Source: Halalkalibacter alkaliphilus | GTDB taxonomy: Bacteria; Bacillota; Bacilli; Bacillales; Bacillaceae_D | Length of the DNA: 64,000 nucleotides | Reading direction: 5' to 3' | NCBI RefSeq assembly: GCF_023555415.1 | Contig: NZ_JAKRYL010000013.1 | Coordinates: 1-64,000, forward strand | In this document: piece after piece, positions 1 through 9,015 of the stretch | How positions within the stretch are numbered: position 1 is the first letter of the stretch | How the letters are laid out: the number at the start of each line of letters is the position of its first letter | Notes under the pieces: model-generated | What the model was told of the DNA's origin: nothing | Databases searched by the model: none | What the model saw: the letters and a program-made list of their open reading frames with translations, nothing else | Program-made: the position numbers and the translations under genes

Positions 1-70
1 AACCCGTCCTTTTTCTTTCACCTCTTTAAATGGTATACTTAACCGCGAATGAATCGGAGGTACATTAGAA

Positions 71-1423
71 ATGAAATCAGGGTTGAATCAATTTTTATCA
101 CCTTTTAGGATCATCATTATTTCATATATTGTTGCAATGGTGATATTCAGTCTTCTATTATATTTACCAATTTCTCATCAGCCTGGTGTAACTTTAACAT
201 ACTCTGAAGCTTTGTTTACTTCTGTGAGTGCCGTAAGTGTGACTGGGTTAACGGTTGTAAATGTTTCGGAAACGTATAGCTACATTGGAATTATTTTTTT
301 AGCTATGGCTATTCAACTTGGTGGAATTGGTATTATGACGATGGGAACTTTCGTCTGGATGTTATTTGGTCGAAAAATTAATTTTGCTCAGCGTATGCTA
401 ATAATGGTTGACCAAAACCAGATCAATTTTTCAGGACTCGTTAATTTAATGAGAGGGATATTAATCGTAGCTTTAATTATTGAAGCAATAGGCGCCCTAA
501 TTCTTGGTACATATTATATTAGGTATTTTGATACGATCGGACAAGCCTACTATCAAGGGGCGTTTGCATCGCTCAGCGCTTTTACGAACGCAGGGTTTGA
601 TGTAACGGGAGAATCATTAATTCCGTTTGCAAATGATTACTACGTTCAATTTGTAACAATATTGCTCATTTTTGGAGGAGCTATAGGATTTCCAGTACTA
701 CTTGAAATAAAAGAGTACTTTTCAAGAAAAGATGAGAATTTCAAGTTTAGTTTATTTACAAAAATAACAACTACTACTTATTTTGCAGTTTTTGTTTTAG
801 GGGTAATTGGTATATGGGCGCTTGAAAGTGGCCATTATTATGTAGGTCTTGAGTGGCATCAACAATTGTTTTATTCTGTGTTTAATTCAGCAACCTCCAG
901 AAGTGGTGGTCTTGCCACAATGGATATCTCGGAATTAAATCCAGCAACTTTGCTTTTTATTTCTGGCTTAATGATTATTGGAGCGAGTCCGTCCAGTGTA
1001 GGTGGGGGAATTCGAACTACCACGATCGCTGTAATGTTTTTGACAATTCGCAGTTTCGCACTTGGGAAAGAAGATGTAAAAGTTTTTGGGCGTGAAATTC
1101 ATCCTGAAGACAAACAAAAGGCTTTTATTGTCTTATCTGTTTTCCTTGTTTTATTATTTGCAGCAGTTACGCTTATTACTGCTTTTGAGTCAAGAAACCC
1201 AAATGTCACTTTGCTTGCTATCATTTTTGAAACAGCATCGGCGTTTGGAACATGTGGATTATCAATGGGGATAACTCCTGACTTATCTATAGCAAGTCAA
1301 TCTGTTCTAATTATATTGATGTTTATAGGTCGAGTCGGATTAATCGCTTTTCTGTTCTCTGTTCGAAAACGTGAAACGAAAACACACTTTAAATATCCAA
1401 CAGAAAGAATTATTATCGGGTAA
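71..1423 (+). CDS. Ktr/Trk-type potassium uptake channel subunit (KtrB/KtrD family)
   Basis: Membrane subunit of a Ktr-type K+ uptake system, which imports potassium with a cytoplasmic RCK subunit (KtrA/KtrC). The 450-residue protein is almost entirely hydrophobic and has the repeated pore-loop signatures of the TrkH/KtrB family: SVTGLT near residue 57, NAGFD near 172, SRSGG near 277 and FGTCGLS near 393. Length fits KtrB/KtrD (about 445-450). The ATG follows a GGAGG at 56-60. No ktrA-like gene is adjacent, so the partner is probably encoded elsewhere, as for B. subtilis KtrC/KtrD. A TATACT at 34-39 may be its -10, but no good -35 is visible. Family call is firm; KtrB versus KtrD is not resolved. 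Confidence 0.9.
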   Translation: MKSGLNQFLSPFRIIIISYIVAMVIFSLLLYLPISHQPGVTLTYSEALFTSVSAVSVTGLTVVNVSETYSYIGIIFLAMAIQLGGIGIMTMGTFVWMLFGRKINFAQRMLIMVDQNQINFSGLVNLMRGILIVALIIEAIGALILGTYYIRYFDTIGQAYYQGAFASLSAFTNAGFDVTGESLIPFANDYYVQFVTILLIFGGAIGFPVLLEIKEYFSRKDENFKFSLFTKITTTTYFAVFVLGVIGIWALESGHYYVGLEWHQQLFYSVFNSATSRSGGLATMDISELNPATLLFISGLMIIGASPSSVGGGIRTTTIAVMFLTIRSFALGKEDVKVFGREIHPEDKQKAFIVLSVFLVLLFAAVTLITAFESRNPNVTLLAIIFETASAFGTCGLSMGITPDLSIASQSVLIILMFIGRVGLIAFLFSVRKRETKTHFKYPTERIIIG

Positions 1424-1459
1424 ATTTAGTAGATAAACTGGAAATAATGGTATTTTTGT

Positions 1460-1488
1460 TAAAAAGCCCTACGTACAGGGCTTTTTGC
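1460..1488 (+). terminator. Rho-independent terminator of the potassium transporter gene
   Basis: Short perfect stem AAAAAGCCCT / AGGGCTTTTT with a small loop, ending in a T-run, 37 bases after the stop codon. Confidence 0.85.
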
Positions 1489-1523
1489 TCTCTTAGGATC
1501 TAAAAAGAGTTGTATACGTTTTC

Positions 1524-1552
1524 TTGACGATGTTATCTGATGGGAGTACAAT
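1524..1552 (+). promoter_or_regulatory. SigA-type promoter of sdhCAB
   Basis: TTGACG (1524-1529), 17-base spacer, TACAAT (1547-1552). It implies a leader of about 160 bases before sdhC, room for post-transcriptional control as is known for the B. subtilis sdh leader. Confidence 0.75.
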
Positions 1553-1718
1553 AAATTTGTCAGATTTTTTTCACAGAAACTTGCTAAAAGTTTCATAATA
1601 TTGATGCTTGCAATCTATCATATTTTGTTTGCTTGTTTCAATATGCTATACAAGGATAGAAAAAAATCATCGATTTACAAGTTTGGTAGGAACAAAATCA
1701 TTTGTGGGGGGAAAAGGT

Positions 1719-2348
1719 ATGGCTGGCAACCGGGAATTTTTTAATCGTAAGCTACATTCATTACTTGGCGTGATTCCAGTTGGACTATTTCTAGTTCAAC
1801 ACTTTGTAATTAACCATTTTGCAACACGAGGTGCAAGTGCTTTTAACCAGGCAGCTCATTTCATGGAAAACTTACCATTTCGTTATCTTTTAGAAATCTT
1901 TTTAATTTTTATTCCATTGCTTTATCATGCAATATATGGGTTATACATTGCATTTCAAGCAAAAAATAATACAGCTAGATATGGGTTCTTCCGTAACTGG
2001 ATGTTCCGTATTCAGCGTTGGACTGGAGTATTTCTAGTAATCTGGATCACTTGGCATGTATGGGAAACTAGAGTAGCTGCTGCGTTTGGTGCAGAAGTAA
2101 ACTTTGATATGATGGCTAATATTTTTAGCAATCCTTTTATGATCGTATTTTATATTGTTGGGGTTATTGCAGCAACGTTCCACTTTGCTAATGGTCTTTG
2201 GTCATTCGCAGTATCTTGGGGGATTACAGTAACACCACGTTCACAACAAATTGCAACATATGTAACAATGGGTATTTTCTTCGCATTAACGTTTGTTGGA
2301 ATTAGAGCAATTCTAGCATTCATTAATCCAGACTTAGCAAACATTTAA
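1719..2348 (+). CDS. sdhC: Succinate dehydrogenase cytochrome b558 subunit
   Basis: Diheme membrane anchor of succinate:menaquinone oxidoreductase (TCA cycle and respiratory complex II). The frame is open from 1608, but the ATG at 1719 behind a GGGGGG-AAAGG tract gives 209 residues. With this start the four histidines at 28, 70, 113 and 155 fall exactly on the heme ligand positions known for B. subtilis SdhC, which settles the start. Five membrane helices can be seen. First gene of the sdhCAB operon; sdhA begins 13 bases after its stop. Confidence 0.95.
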   Translation: MAGNREFFNRKLHSLLGVIPVGLFLVQHFVINHFATRGASAFNQAAHFMENLPFRYLLEIFLIFIPLLYHAIYGLYIAFQAKNNTARYGFFRNWMFRIQRWTGVFLVIWITWHVWETRVAAAFGAEVNFDMMANIFSNPFMIVFYIVGVIAATFHFANGLWSFAVSWGITVTPRSQQIATYVTMGIFFALTFVGIRAILAFINPDLANI

Positions 2349-2361
2349 GGAGTGGGTCAAT

Positions 2362-4131
2362 ATGAGTAAAGGTAGAATTATTGTTGTCGGAGGCGGACTA
2401 GCTGGTCTGATGGCAACAATTAAAGCAGCAGAAAAAGGGGTACCCGTAGATCTCTTCTCATTAGTTCCGGTAAAACGTTCACACTCAGTTTGTGCACAAG
2501 GTGGAATTAATGGTGCGGTTAACACGAAAGGTGAAGGAGACTCTCCATGGGAACACTTTGATGATACTGTATATGGTGGAGACTTCTTAGCAAACCAACC
2601 TCCGGTAAAAGCGATGACAGAAGCAGCACCTGGAATTATTCACTTAATGGACCGTATGGGAGTTATGTTTAACCGTACTCCTGAAGGTTTGCTAGACTTC
2701 CGTCGTTTCGGTGGAACGCAACATCACCGCACAGCATTTGCGGGTGCAACAACAGGTCAGCAATTATTGTACGCACTTGATGAGCAAGTTCGTAGACATG
2801 AAGTTAGTGGATTAGTAACGAAGTATGAAGGATGGGAATTCCTCTCAGCTGTCGTTGATGATGAAGGAACCTGTCGCGGGATTACTGCTCAGGATTTGAA
2901 ATCATCCGAGATTCGTAGTTTCCAAGGTGATGCCGTCATTATGGCTACTGGTGGTCCAGGGATTATCTTCGGTAAATCTACAAATTCTGTTATCAATACA
3001 GGTTATGCAGCTGCAAAGCTTTATCAACAAGGAGTACATTATGCAAATGGTGAGTTCATTCAAATTCATCCAACAGCGATCCCTGGTGATGATAAGCTTC
3101 GTCTAATGAGTGAATCTGCTCGTGGAGAAGGTGGGCGAGTTTGGACGTATAAAGACGGGAAGCCTTGGTACTTCCTTGAAGAAAAATATCCGGCATACGG
3201 TAACCTAGTTCCTCGTGATATTGCAACACGTGAAATCTTTGATGTGTGTGTTGAGCAAAAGCTTGGAATTAATGGTGAGAACATGGTTTATCTTGACCTT
3301 TCTCATAAAGATCCGAAAGAGCTTGATATCAAACTTGGAGGAATTATTGAAATTTATGAGAAATTCATGGGTGATGATCCTCGTAAAGTACCTATGAAGA
3401 TCTTCCCGGCTGTTCACTACTCTATGGGTGGTATGTGGATTGATTATGATCAAATGACAAACATTCCTGGGTTATTCGCAGCTGGTGAGTGTGATTATTC
3501 TCAACATGGTGGAAACCGCTTAGGTGCTAACTCGCTTCTATCAGCTATTTACGGTGGTATGGTAGCGGGGCCGAAAGCTGTTGAATACATGAACGGCCTA
3601 GATAAAACGGCTGATTCGATGCCTTCTTCTTTATTTGAAAATGAAGTGAAGAAAGAGCAACAAGCATTTGATGACATTATGAAGATGGATGGAAAAGAAA
3701 ATGCCTACATTCTTCATAAAGAACTTGGTGAATGGATGACTGACAACGTAACCGTTGTTCGTTACAATGAGAAGCTATTAAAAACAGACGAGAAGATCCA
3801 AGAGTTAATGGAGCGTTATAAGAATATTAACATCAACGATACAGCTAAATGGAGCAACCAAGGTGCATCATTTACACGTCAATTAGACGGAATGTTAAGC
3901 TTAGCTCGTGTTATTACACTTGGTGCATACAACCGTAATGAGAGCCGCGGGGCTCATTATAAGCCGGAGTTCCCTGAACGTAATGATGAAGAGTTCTTGA
4001 AGACAACAAAGGCAACATTTAACCCTGCGAAAAATGGTCCTGACTTTTCATGGGAAGAAGTTGATACGTCGCTTATTAAGCCTCGTAAACGTGACTACTC
4101 ACAAAAGAAGCAAGGAGCTGCTAAATCATGA
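2362..4131 (+). CDS. sdhA: Succinate dehydrogenase flavoprotein subunit
   Basis: Catalytic subunit of complex II: oxidises succinate to fumarate with covalently bound FAD on the cytoplasmic face of the membrane. The N-terminus has the dinucleotide-binding GGGLAGL, followed by HSVCAQGGINGA (flavinylation and FAD contacts), FGGTQHHRTA, and the catalytic-arginine region SESARGEGG. 589 residues against 586 in B. subtilis. RBS AAGGAGTGG overlaps the sdhC stop; the 3' end overlaps sdhB by 4 bases. Confidence 0.97.
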   Translation: MSKGRIIVVGGGLAGLMATIKAAEKGVPVDLFSLVPVKRSHSVCAQGGINGAVNTKGEGDSPWEHFDDTVYGGDFLANQPPVKAMTEAAPGIIHLMDRMGVMFNRTPEGLLDFRRFGGTQHHRTAFAGATTGQQLLYALDEQVRRHEVSGLVTKYEGWEFLSAVVDDEGTCRGITAQDLKSSEIRSFQGDAVIMATGGPGIIFGKSTNSVINTGYAAAKLYQQGVHYANGEFIQIHPTAIPGDDKLRLMSESARGEGGRVWTYKDGKPWYFLEEKYPAYGNLVPRDIATREIFDVCVEQKLGINGENMVYLDLSHKDPKELDIKLGGIIEIYEKFMGDDPRKVPMKIFPAVHYSMGGMWIDYDQMTNIPGLFAAGECDYSQHGGNRLGANSLLSAIYGGMVAGPKAVEYMNGLDKTADSMPSSLFENEVKKEQQAFDDIMKMDGKENAYILHKELGEWMTDNVTVVRYNEKLLKTDEKIQELMERYKNININDTAKWSNQGASFTRQLDGMLSLARVITLGAYNRNESRGAHYKPEFPERNDEEFLKTTKATFNPAKNGPDFSWEEVDTSLIKPRKRDYSQKKQGAAKS

Positions 4132-4877
4132 GTGAAAAAACAATTAAATTTAAAGTAACACGTCAAGATGACCCGAACAGTGCTCCTTATGTAGAGGAGT
4201 TTGAAGTACCTTATCGTCAGAACATGAATGTCATCTCAGCCCTCATGGAGTTTCGTCGTAACCCTGTAACGTCTAGTGGAAAAGAGACGACACCAATTGC
4301 TTGGGATATGAACTGTTTAGAAGAGGTTTGTGGTGCGTGTTCAATGGTGATTAATGGCAAGCCTCGTCAATCTTGTACGGCTTTAGTCGACCAGCTTGAG
4401 CAACCAATTCGTCTTGAACCAATGAAGACGTTCCCGGTTGTTCGTGACTTAATGGTTGACCGCAGTCGAATGTTTGACTCTCTTAAGAAAGTGAAAGCAT
4501 GGATTCCGATTGATGGAACATATGACCTTGGACCAGGGCCGCGTATGGCTGAAACAAAGCGTCAATGGGCATATGAGCTTTCAAAATGTATGACATGTGG
4601 TGTGTGTTTGGAGGCGTGTCCTAACGTAAATAGCAAATCTGATTTCATTGGACCGGCACCATTATCTCAAGTTCGATTATTTAACGCTCATCCAACTGGT
4701 GAAATGAATAAAGAAGAGCGTTTAGAAACGATTATGGGAGACGGTGGGCTTGCGAACTGTGGAAACTCTCAAAACTGTGTGCAGGCGTGTCCAAAAGGCA
4801 TTCCGTTAACAACATCGATTGCTGCATTAAACCGCTCAACAACGTTACAGTCATTTAAAAATTTCTTTGGTTCTTAA
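4128..4877 (+). CDS. sdhB: Succinate dehydrogenase iron-sulfur subunit
   Basis: Electron-transfer subunit linking SdhA flavin to the SdhC hemes. Three cluster motifs are visible in order: a plant-type [2Fe-2S] set (CLEEVCGAC and a later QSC, residues about 64-84), a CxxCxxCxxxCP set (CMTCGVCLEACP) and a final set with CVQACPKG for the [3Fe-4S]/[4Fe-4S] pair. 249 residues, the normal size. The ATGA overlap with sdhA indicates translational coupling. A strong terminator follows directly. Confidence 0.97.
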   Translation: MSEKTIKFKVTRQDDPNSAPYVEEFEVPYRQNMNVISALMEFRRNPVTSSGKETTPIAWDMNCLEEVCGACSMVINGKPRQSCTALVDQLEQPIRLEPMKTFPVVRDLMVDRSRMFDSLKKVKAWIPIDGTYDLGPGPRMAETKRQWAYELSKCMTCGVCLEACPNVNSKSDFIGPAPLSQVRLFNAHPTGEMNKEERLETIMGDGGLANCGNSQNCVQACPKGIPLTTSIAALNRSTTLQSFKNFFGS

Positions 4878-4879
4878 TT

Positions 4880-4925
4880 AAAAAAAGGTCTAATCTCTTT
4901 ATAGGTAAGAGATTAGACCTTTCTT
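4880..4925 (+). terminator. Terminator of the sdh operon
   Basis: Long stem: AAAGGTCTAATCTCTT pairs with AAGAGATTAGACCTTT across a short loop, followed by CTT. It could work in either direction but there is no convergent gene here. Confidence 0.9.
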
Positions 4926-4996
4926 AAGGTATAGAAGCAATTACTTTTGAGCTTTTATAAAAAATGTATCAAGTATAAGAAAAGGTTGTGGTTGAA

Positions 4997-5443
4997 TTGA
5001 GAGCACCGTCTTACATTCAAGATATAGTAAGCTGGAAAAACTCTTTTGAATTTTATATACCTGTACAGGTTAGATTTTCAGAAACAGATGCGTTTGGTCA
5101 TTTAAATAATACAAATGCTTTTGTTTATTTTGAAGATGCACGGATAGCTTTGTTTAAAGAGTTAGGTTTGATGCAAAAGTGGTCTAAAGCATCCTATTCT
5201 CAGATTATTGTAGTAGCCGATCTTCAATGTGATTTTCATAAGCAAGTCCCCTTTGATGAGCAGTTACAAGTTGGAGTGAAAGTTCAAAGGCTTGGAACAT
5301 CATCTGTTGATTTGCACTATGTAGCCGTAACTTCGCAAGGGGATATTTGTCTAACTGGAAGGGGAACGATTGTACAGATAAGTAAAGAAACAGGTCGCGG
5401 CGCTGCTTTTGATGAAGAGACACGAAAGCTTCTAGCTGAATAA
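4997..5443 (+). CDS. ysmA: YsmA-like acyl-CoA thioesterase (4HBT hotdog fold)
   Basis: Probable single-domain hotdog thioesterase hydrolysing acyl-CoA esters; the natural substrate is unknown. The N-terminal part has the 4HBT signature VRFSETDAFGHLNNT, with the catalytic Asp within ETDAFGH, and QCDFHKQVPFDEQL in the middle. About 148 residues. Two starts are possible: GTG at 4988 (only two bases from AAAAGG) and TTG at 4997 (11 bases from it); I prefer the TTG on spacing but am not sure. Position between sdhB and gerE is as for B. subtilis ysmA. It ends just before a palindromic repeat shared with convergent gerE. Confidence 0.82.
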   Translation: MRAPSYIQDIVSWKNSFEFYIPVQVRFSETDAFGHLNNTNAFVYFEDARIALFKELGLMQKWSKASYSQIIVVADLQCDFHKQVPFDEQLQVGVKVQRLGTSSVDLHYVAVTSQGDICLTGRGTIVQISKETGRGAAFDEETRKLLAE

Positions 5444-5458
5444 ATAAAAACAGAAGAA

Positions 5459-5543
5459 GAGATTGTCTAAAATACGTTATGTCCCCCATAAGCAAACCCT
5501 AGATAATATGCTTATAGGGGACAGATCCTTATAAGACAATCTC
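5459..5543. repeat. Nested palindromic element, copy 1
   Basis: An 85-base element with an outer perfect inverted repeat GAGATTGTCT (5459-5468) / AGACAATCTC (5534-5543) and an inner one GTCCCCCATAAGCA (5481-5494) / TGCTTATAGGGGAC (5509-5522, one mismatch). It lies between the convergent ysmA and gerE genes, where it may terminate both. A related element with the same plan and the shared CAGATCC-TAT-AGACAA block lies at 46681-46800, so it appears to be a dispersed family. Confidence 0.7.
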
Positions 5544-5614
5544 AGTAAAATATGAGACGACTAAAACGTAAGCGATCCAACGAAATAACGGATGAGCCTG
5601 TGAATGTAGCGTAC

Positions 5615-5839
5615 CTATATTTCAAGTTCTCCTAGTCGTACTAACTCAATAACTGCTTGAGAGCGCCCCTTTACTCCCAACTTTTGCATCGTATTAGAGA
5701 TGTGATTTCGTACGGTTTTCTCACTTATGAAAAGCTCTTGTGCGATATCTCTCGTTGTTTTGTCTTGGACAAGTAATTCGAAAACTTCGCGTTCCCTTTT
5801 CGTAAGTAAGGGTTTAGGTCCGAATTCTGCTCCTTTCAA
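5615..5839 (-). CDS. gerE: Late mother-cell sporulation regulator GerE
   Basis: LuxR-type helix-turn-helix DNA-binding protein that, together with SigK, controls late spore coat genes in the mother cell. Nearly the whole protein is the HTH domain: LTKREREVFELLVQDKTT, then EKTVRNHISN recognition helix and GVKGRSQAV. The frame is open from a GTG at 5848, but that GTG overlaps the AAGGAG; the TTG at 5839, eight bases beyond the AAGGAG, gives exactly 74 residues, the size of B. subtilis GerE. A SigK-like promoter lies upstream at 5918-5945. Confidence 0.96.
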   Translation of the reverse strand: MKGAEFGPKPLLTKREREVFELLVQDKTTRDIAQELFISEKTVRNHISNTMQKLGVKGRSQAVIELVRLGELEI

Positions 5840-5917
5840 TGAGTTCACTCCTTCTTGCTCGGGCTGAGAGCGAATAGTGGGGACTAAATTCCCACCAATG
5901 AAGGGTTTTAGTCTCGA

Positions 5918-5945
5918 TAGTATATGTGTGCGAGGCGAACTACGT
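5918..5945 (-). promoter_or_regulatory. SigK-type promoter of gerE
   Basis: Read on the minus strand: AC, 17 bases, CATATACTA. This matches the SigK consensus (AC, 16-17 bases, CATANNNTA) and is where gerE needs its promoter. The untranslated leader then contains a small inverted repeat (GTGGG/CCCAC arms, 5877-5895). Confidence 0.65.
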
Positions 5946-6049
5946 GTTTTATTTTCGACATTAACTTTAGCCTTTTTTATAGTTATTTTTTGCTTTTTTA
6001 TCTTTTAGCGAATTTTCGACAAGGTTCTACTTTATTTCAAGTAAATATA

Positions 6050-6079
6050 TTGAAATGGGTTACATCTGTATGCTATACT
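6050..6079 (+). promoter_or_regulatory. SigA-type promoter, probably of ptsHI
   Basis: TTGAAA (6050-6055), 18-base spacer, TATACT (6074-6079). It is the best promoter in the 540-base gap between gerE and ptsH and implies a leader of about 300 bases. Confidence 0.6.
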
Positions 6080-6389
6080 AATTATGGCTTTAAGAAAGCA
6101 TACATTATAAAATACTATATTGTATTACTTCCAAATTGTGCATTTAATACGTGTTACTGATTCGATCAGGCATAAGTATTGAAGTGTATATGGGACTCAG
6201 TTAGGGTACTCTATAAGCGTACTCTCTTATTGTGATCTACATATTCCTTTCTTTACTTATGCCTTTTTAGGTATCTTTCGTAAGTTTCGTTTAAATGTGC
6301 AAATGTAGAAGACAATAAGTATATGGAAAAAAGAAAAAGATCTCTTTTTCTTAATTAAAATTCTAATGAAAAGAAAGAGGTAGATGATT
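6080..6389 (+). other. Long untranslated leader before ptsH
   Basis: No convincing gene here. The only clear structure is a 10-base perfect inverted repeat AAGAAAAAGA / TCTTTTTCTT at 6331-6352, with only two bases between the arms, just ahead of the ptsH ribosome binding site. I recognise no known riboswitch or antiterminator (RAT) element. Confidence 0.4.
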
Positions 6390-6653
6390 ATGGCAGAAAA
6401 AACATTTTTAATTACAGCAGATACGGGAATTCACGCACGTCCAGCAACTCAATTAGTAAACAAGGCAGGACAATACTCTTCAGATATTACTCTTGAGTTC
6501 AAAGGGAAATCAGTAAACTTGAAATCAATCATGGGTGTTATGTCATTAGGTGTTGGTAAAGGTGCAGAAGTTACAGTAAAGGCTGAAGGCTCTGATGCAG
6601 ATGAAGCTCTTCAAGCAATTGAAGATGTTATTAAGGAAGGATTAGGGGAATAA
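6390..6653 (+). CDS. ptsH: Phosphocarrier protein HPr
   Basis: General phosphocarrier of the PEP:sugar phosphotransferase system and, through Ser46 phosphorylation, cofactor of CcpA in catabolite repression. His15 (GIHARPAT) is the enzyme I phosphorylation site and Ser46 (LKSIMGV) the HPr-kinase site; both positions are exact with the ATG at 6390. An in-frame ATG at 6384 lies only three bases from AAAGAGG and is less likely. 87 residues. Overlaps ptsI by one base. In B. subtilis ptsHI sits with ptsG, not beside gerE. Confidence 0.97.
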   Translation: MAEKTFLITADTGIHARPATQLVNKAGQYSSDITLEFKGKSVNLKSIMGVMSLGVGKGAEVTVKAEGSDADEALQAIEDVIKEGLGE

Positions 6654-8368
6654 TGCAAACACTTACTGGTATCGCTGCTTCTTCTGGTGTAGCGATTGCG
6701 AAGGCTTTCGTACATGAAGAGCCTGATATGACAATTGAATTAAAAGAAATTCAAGATCCAGCCAGTGAAGTTAAGCGTCTTGAAGATGCACTTTCTAAGT
6801 CAAAAGAAGAGCTTGCTGTTATTAAAGATAAAACAGAAAAAGAGCTTGGACCTGATAAAGCTGAAATTTTTGCTGCTCATCTACTTGTTCTTAGTGACCC
6901 TGAGCTTGTTGATGCAGTAAAAGCGAAGATTACAGGTGAAAAACAAAACGCAGAATATGCCATGAATGAAGTTTCATCAATGTTCATTACTATGTTTGAA
7001 AATATGGATAATGAATATATGAAGGAACGAGCAGCGGATATTCGTGACGTTTCCAAGCGCGTACTTGGCCACTTGCTTGGAATTGAAGTTCAGTCGTTAG
7101 CAACAATTTCAGAAGAAACGATAATTATTGCTGAAGACTTAACGCCGTCTGATACAGCGCAATTAAACCCAGTATTTATTAAGGGATTTGCTACTGATAT
7201 TGGTGGACGTACTTCTCATTCAGCTATTATGTCTAGATCATTAGAAATTCCAGCAGTAGTTGGAACAAAAGAAGTAACGGCACAAATCAAAACGGGTATG
7301 ACTGTTATTGTTGATGGGTTAGAAGGTGTTGTAATTGTAGAGCCTTCTGATGAAGAAGTTGCGACATATACGAAAAAACGTGATGATTTTGCGAAGCAAA
7401 AAGCAGAATGGGCGAAACTTGTAAATGAGCAAACAACGACAAAAGACGGTCAGCATGTTGAACTAGCAGCAAATATTGGAACACCTAAGGATTTAGAAGG
7501 TGTTATTAACAATGGGGCTGAAGGAATCGGCCTTTATCGTACAGAGTTTCTTTATATGGGTCGAACGGAGCTTCCATCTGAGGAAGAACAATTTGAGGCG
7601 TATAAAGAAGTGGTTGAACGTATGGAAGGCAAGCCAGTTGTCATTCGTACATTAGATATTGGTGGAGATAAAGAACTACCATACTTAGATCTTCCAAAAG
7701 AGATGAATCCATTTTTAGGTTTCCGTGCCATTCGTCTTTGTTTAGAAGAAAAAGAAATCTTCAGTACTCAATTGCGTGCTCTTCTTAGAGCAAGTGCCTT
7801 TGGTAATTTGAAAATCATGTTCCCGATGATTGCTACACTAGATGAATTCCGTCAAGCAAAAGCAATGCTTCTTGAAGAAAAGGAGAAATTAGTTGCGAAT
7901 GGAGTTGCTGTTTCAGATTCAATCGAAATTGGTATGATGGTTGAAATTCCTTCAACGGCAGTTGCAGCAGACTTATTTGCTAAAGAAGTTGATTTCTTTA
8001 GTATCGGTACGAATGATTTAATTCAATATACAATGGCTGCTGATAGAATGAATGAGCGCGTTTCTTATTTATACCAACCATATCATCCGGCTATTTTACG
8101 ACTGGTAAAGATGGTCGTTGATGCTGCTCATAAAGAAGGCAAGTGGGCAGGAATGTGTGGAGAAATGGCTGGGGATGAAGTTGCGATTCCACTTCTACTA
8201 GGTCTTGGTTTAGATGAATTTAGTATGAGTGCTACGTCCATTTTACCAGCTCGTAACCAAATGTTATCTCTTTCGAAAGAAGAACTTGCAGCATTTGCAA
8301 ATGAGATGATTTATTTAGATACAGCAGATGAAGTAGAAGAAAGAGTTCGCAAAGCGTACTTGGATTAA
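6653..8368 (+). CDS. ptsI: PTS enzyme I (phosphoenolpyruvate-protein phosphotransferase)
   Basis: Cytoplasmic enzyme that takes phosphate from PEP and passes it to HPr. The N-terminal HPr-binding/swivelling part ends with GGRTSHSAI, in which His189 is the phosphorylated residue. The C-terminal PEP-binding TIM barrel carries [19 protein letters not shown] and [10 protein letters not shown], with the catalytic Cys in AGMCGEMA. 571 residues against 570 in B. subtilis. TAATG overlap with ptsH shows coupled translation. A terminator follows, so ptsHI is a two-gene unit. Confidence 0.98.
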   Translation: MQTLTGIAASSGVAIAKAFVHEEPDMTIELKEIQDPASEVKRLEDALSKSKEELAVIKDKTEKELGPDKAEIFAAHLLVLSDPELVDAVKAKITGEKQNAEYAMNEVSSMFITMFENMDNEYMKERAADIRDVSKRVLGHLLGIEVQSLATISEETIIIAEDLTPSDTAQLNPVFIKGFATDIGGRTSHSAIMSRSLEIPAVVGTKEVTAQIKTGMTVIVDGLEGVVIVEPSDEEVATYTKKRDDFAKQKAEWAKLVNEQTTTKDGQHVELAANIGTPKDLEGVINNGAEGIGLYRTEFLYMGRTELPSEEEQFEAYKEVVERMEGKPVVIRTLDIGGDKELPYLDLPKEMNPFLGFRAIRLCLEEKEIFSTQLRALLRASAFGNLKIMFPMIATLDEFRQAKAMLLEEKEKLVANGVAVSDSIEIGMMVEIPSTAVAADLFAKEVDFFSIGTNDLIQYTMAADRMNERVSYLYQPYHPAILRLVKMVVDAAHKEGKWAGMCGEMAGDEVAIPLLLGLGLDEFSMSATSILPARNQMLSLSKEELAAFANEMIYLDTADEVEERVRKAYLD

Positions 8369-8373
8369 GAAGA

Positions 8374-8407
8374 TGAGGTTGACATATTGGTCAACCTCTT
8401 CTTTTTA
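8374..8407 (+). terminator. Terminator of ptsHI
   Basis: Perfect stem GAGGTTGAC / GTCAACCTC with a short loop, followed by TTCTTTTT. Confidence 0.9.
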
Positions 8408-8544
8408 TTCGAAAATGGTAGTAGTTTTTACTTTTTAGTGAGAGTCAATGTTTGCAAGGAATTGTCACATATACCGCTTGCTTTTCCTAGTGAAACAGGG
8501 GACAATTAAGGAAAGGTACTAGTTATTATTGGAGGTGCGTACAG

Positions 8545-8988
8545 GTGGATCATCGCCAAATCGAACAGATAGAACGATCATTACGAAGAGTAGCAGAAAT
8601 GGTAAAACAAAAGGGGCGAGAAATCCTAACGCAATTCCCCATAACCCCACCGCAGTTTGTAGCGTTGCAATGGTTAAATGAATATGGTGATATGACGATA
8701 GGTGAACTGTCTACTAAAATGTATTTAGCATGTAGTACAACGACAGATTTAGTAGATAGAATGGAAAAAAATGAGTTAGTGGAACGAGTGAAAGATAAAA
8801 ATGACCGACGCGTAGTCCGGATTCATTTATTAGATAAAGGTCGTACGATCATTGAGGAAGTTATTAAGAAACGTCAAGATTATTTGGAAGGAATTCTAAC
8901 GGACTTTTCACAGGACGAAGTAGACTTCCTTGAAAAGAGTTTACATGTTCTTCATGAGGAAATGAAAGCGACAAGAATGAACCCGTAA
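8545..8988 (+). CDS. ysmB: MarR-family transcriptional regulator YsmB
   Basis: Winged-helix MarR-type DNA-binding protein of 147 residues; target genes unknown. The central part has the family pattern: a recognition helix region ACSTTTDLVDRME followed by the wing, ERVKDKNDRRVVRIHL. The GTG start lies eight bases after GGAGGTG. It precedes racE closely (27 bases), as ysmB does in B. subtilis, suggesting cotranscription. No cysteine or ligand-sensing residue can be singled out. Confidence 0.88.
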   Translation: MDHRQIEQIERSLRRVAEMVKQKGREILTQFPITPPQFVALQWLNEYGDMTIGELSTKMYLACSTTTDLVDRMEKNELVERVKDKNDRRVVRIHLLDKGRTIIEEVIKKRQDYLEGILTDFSQDEVDFLEKSLHVLHEEMKATRMNP

Positions 8989-9015
8989 CTTAGCATCGAG
9001 GAGAATGAGGGGAAG

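Noticed and set aside
5924-6160. Open frame of 78 codons downstream of the gerE promoter
   Set aside because: No ribosome binding site, Phe/Tyr/Cys-rich composition of AT-rich noncoding DNA, and it overlaps the SigK promoter and the ptsHI promoter.
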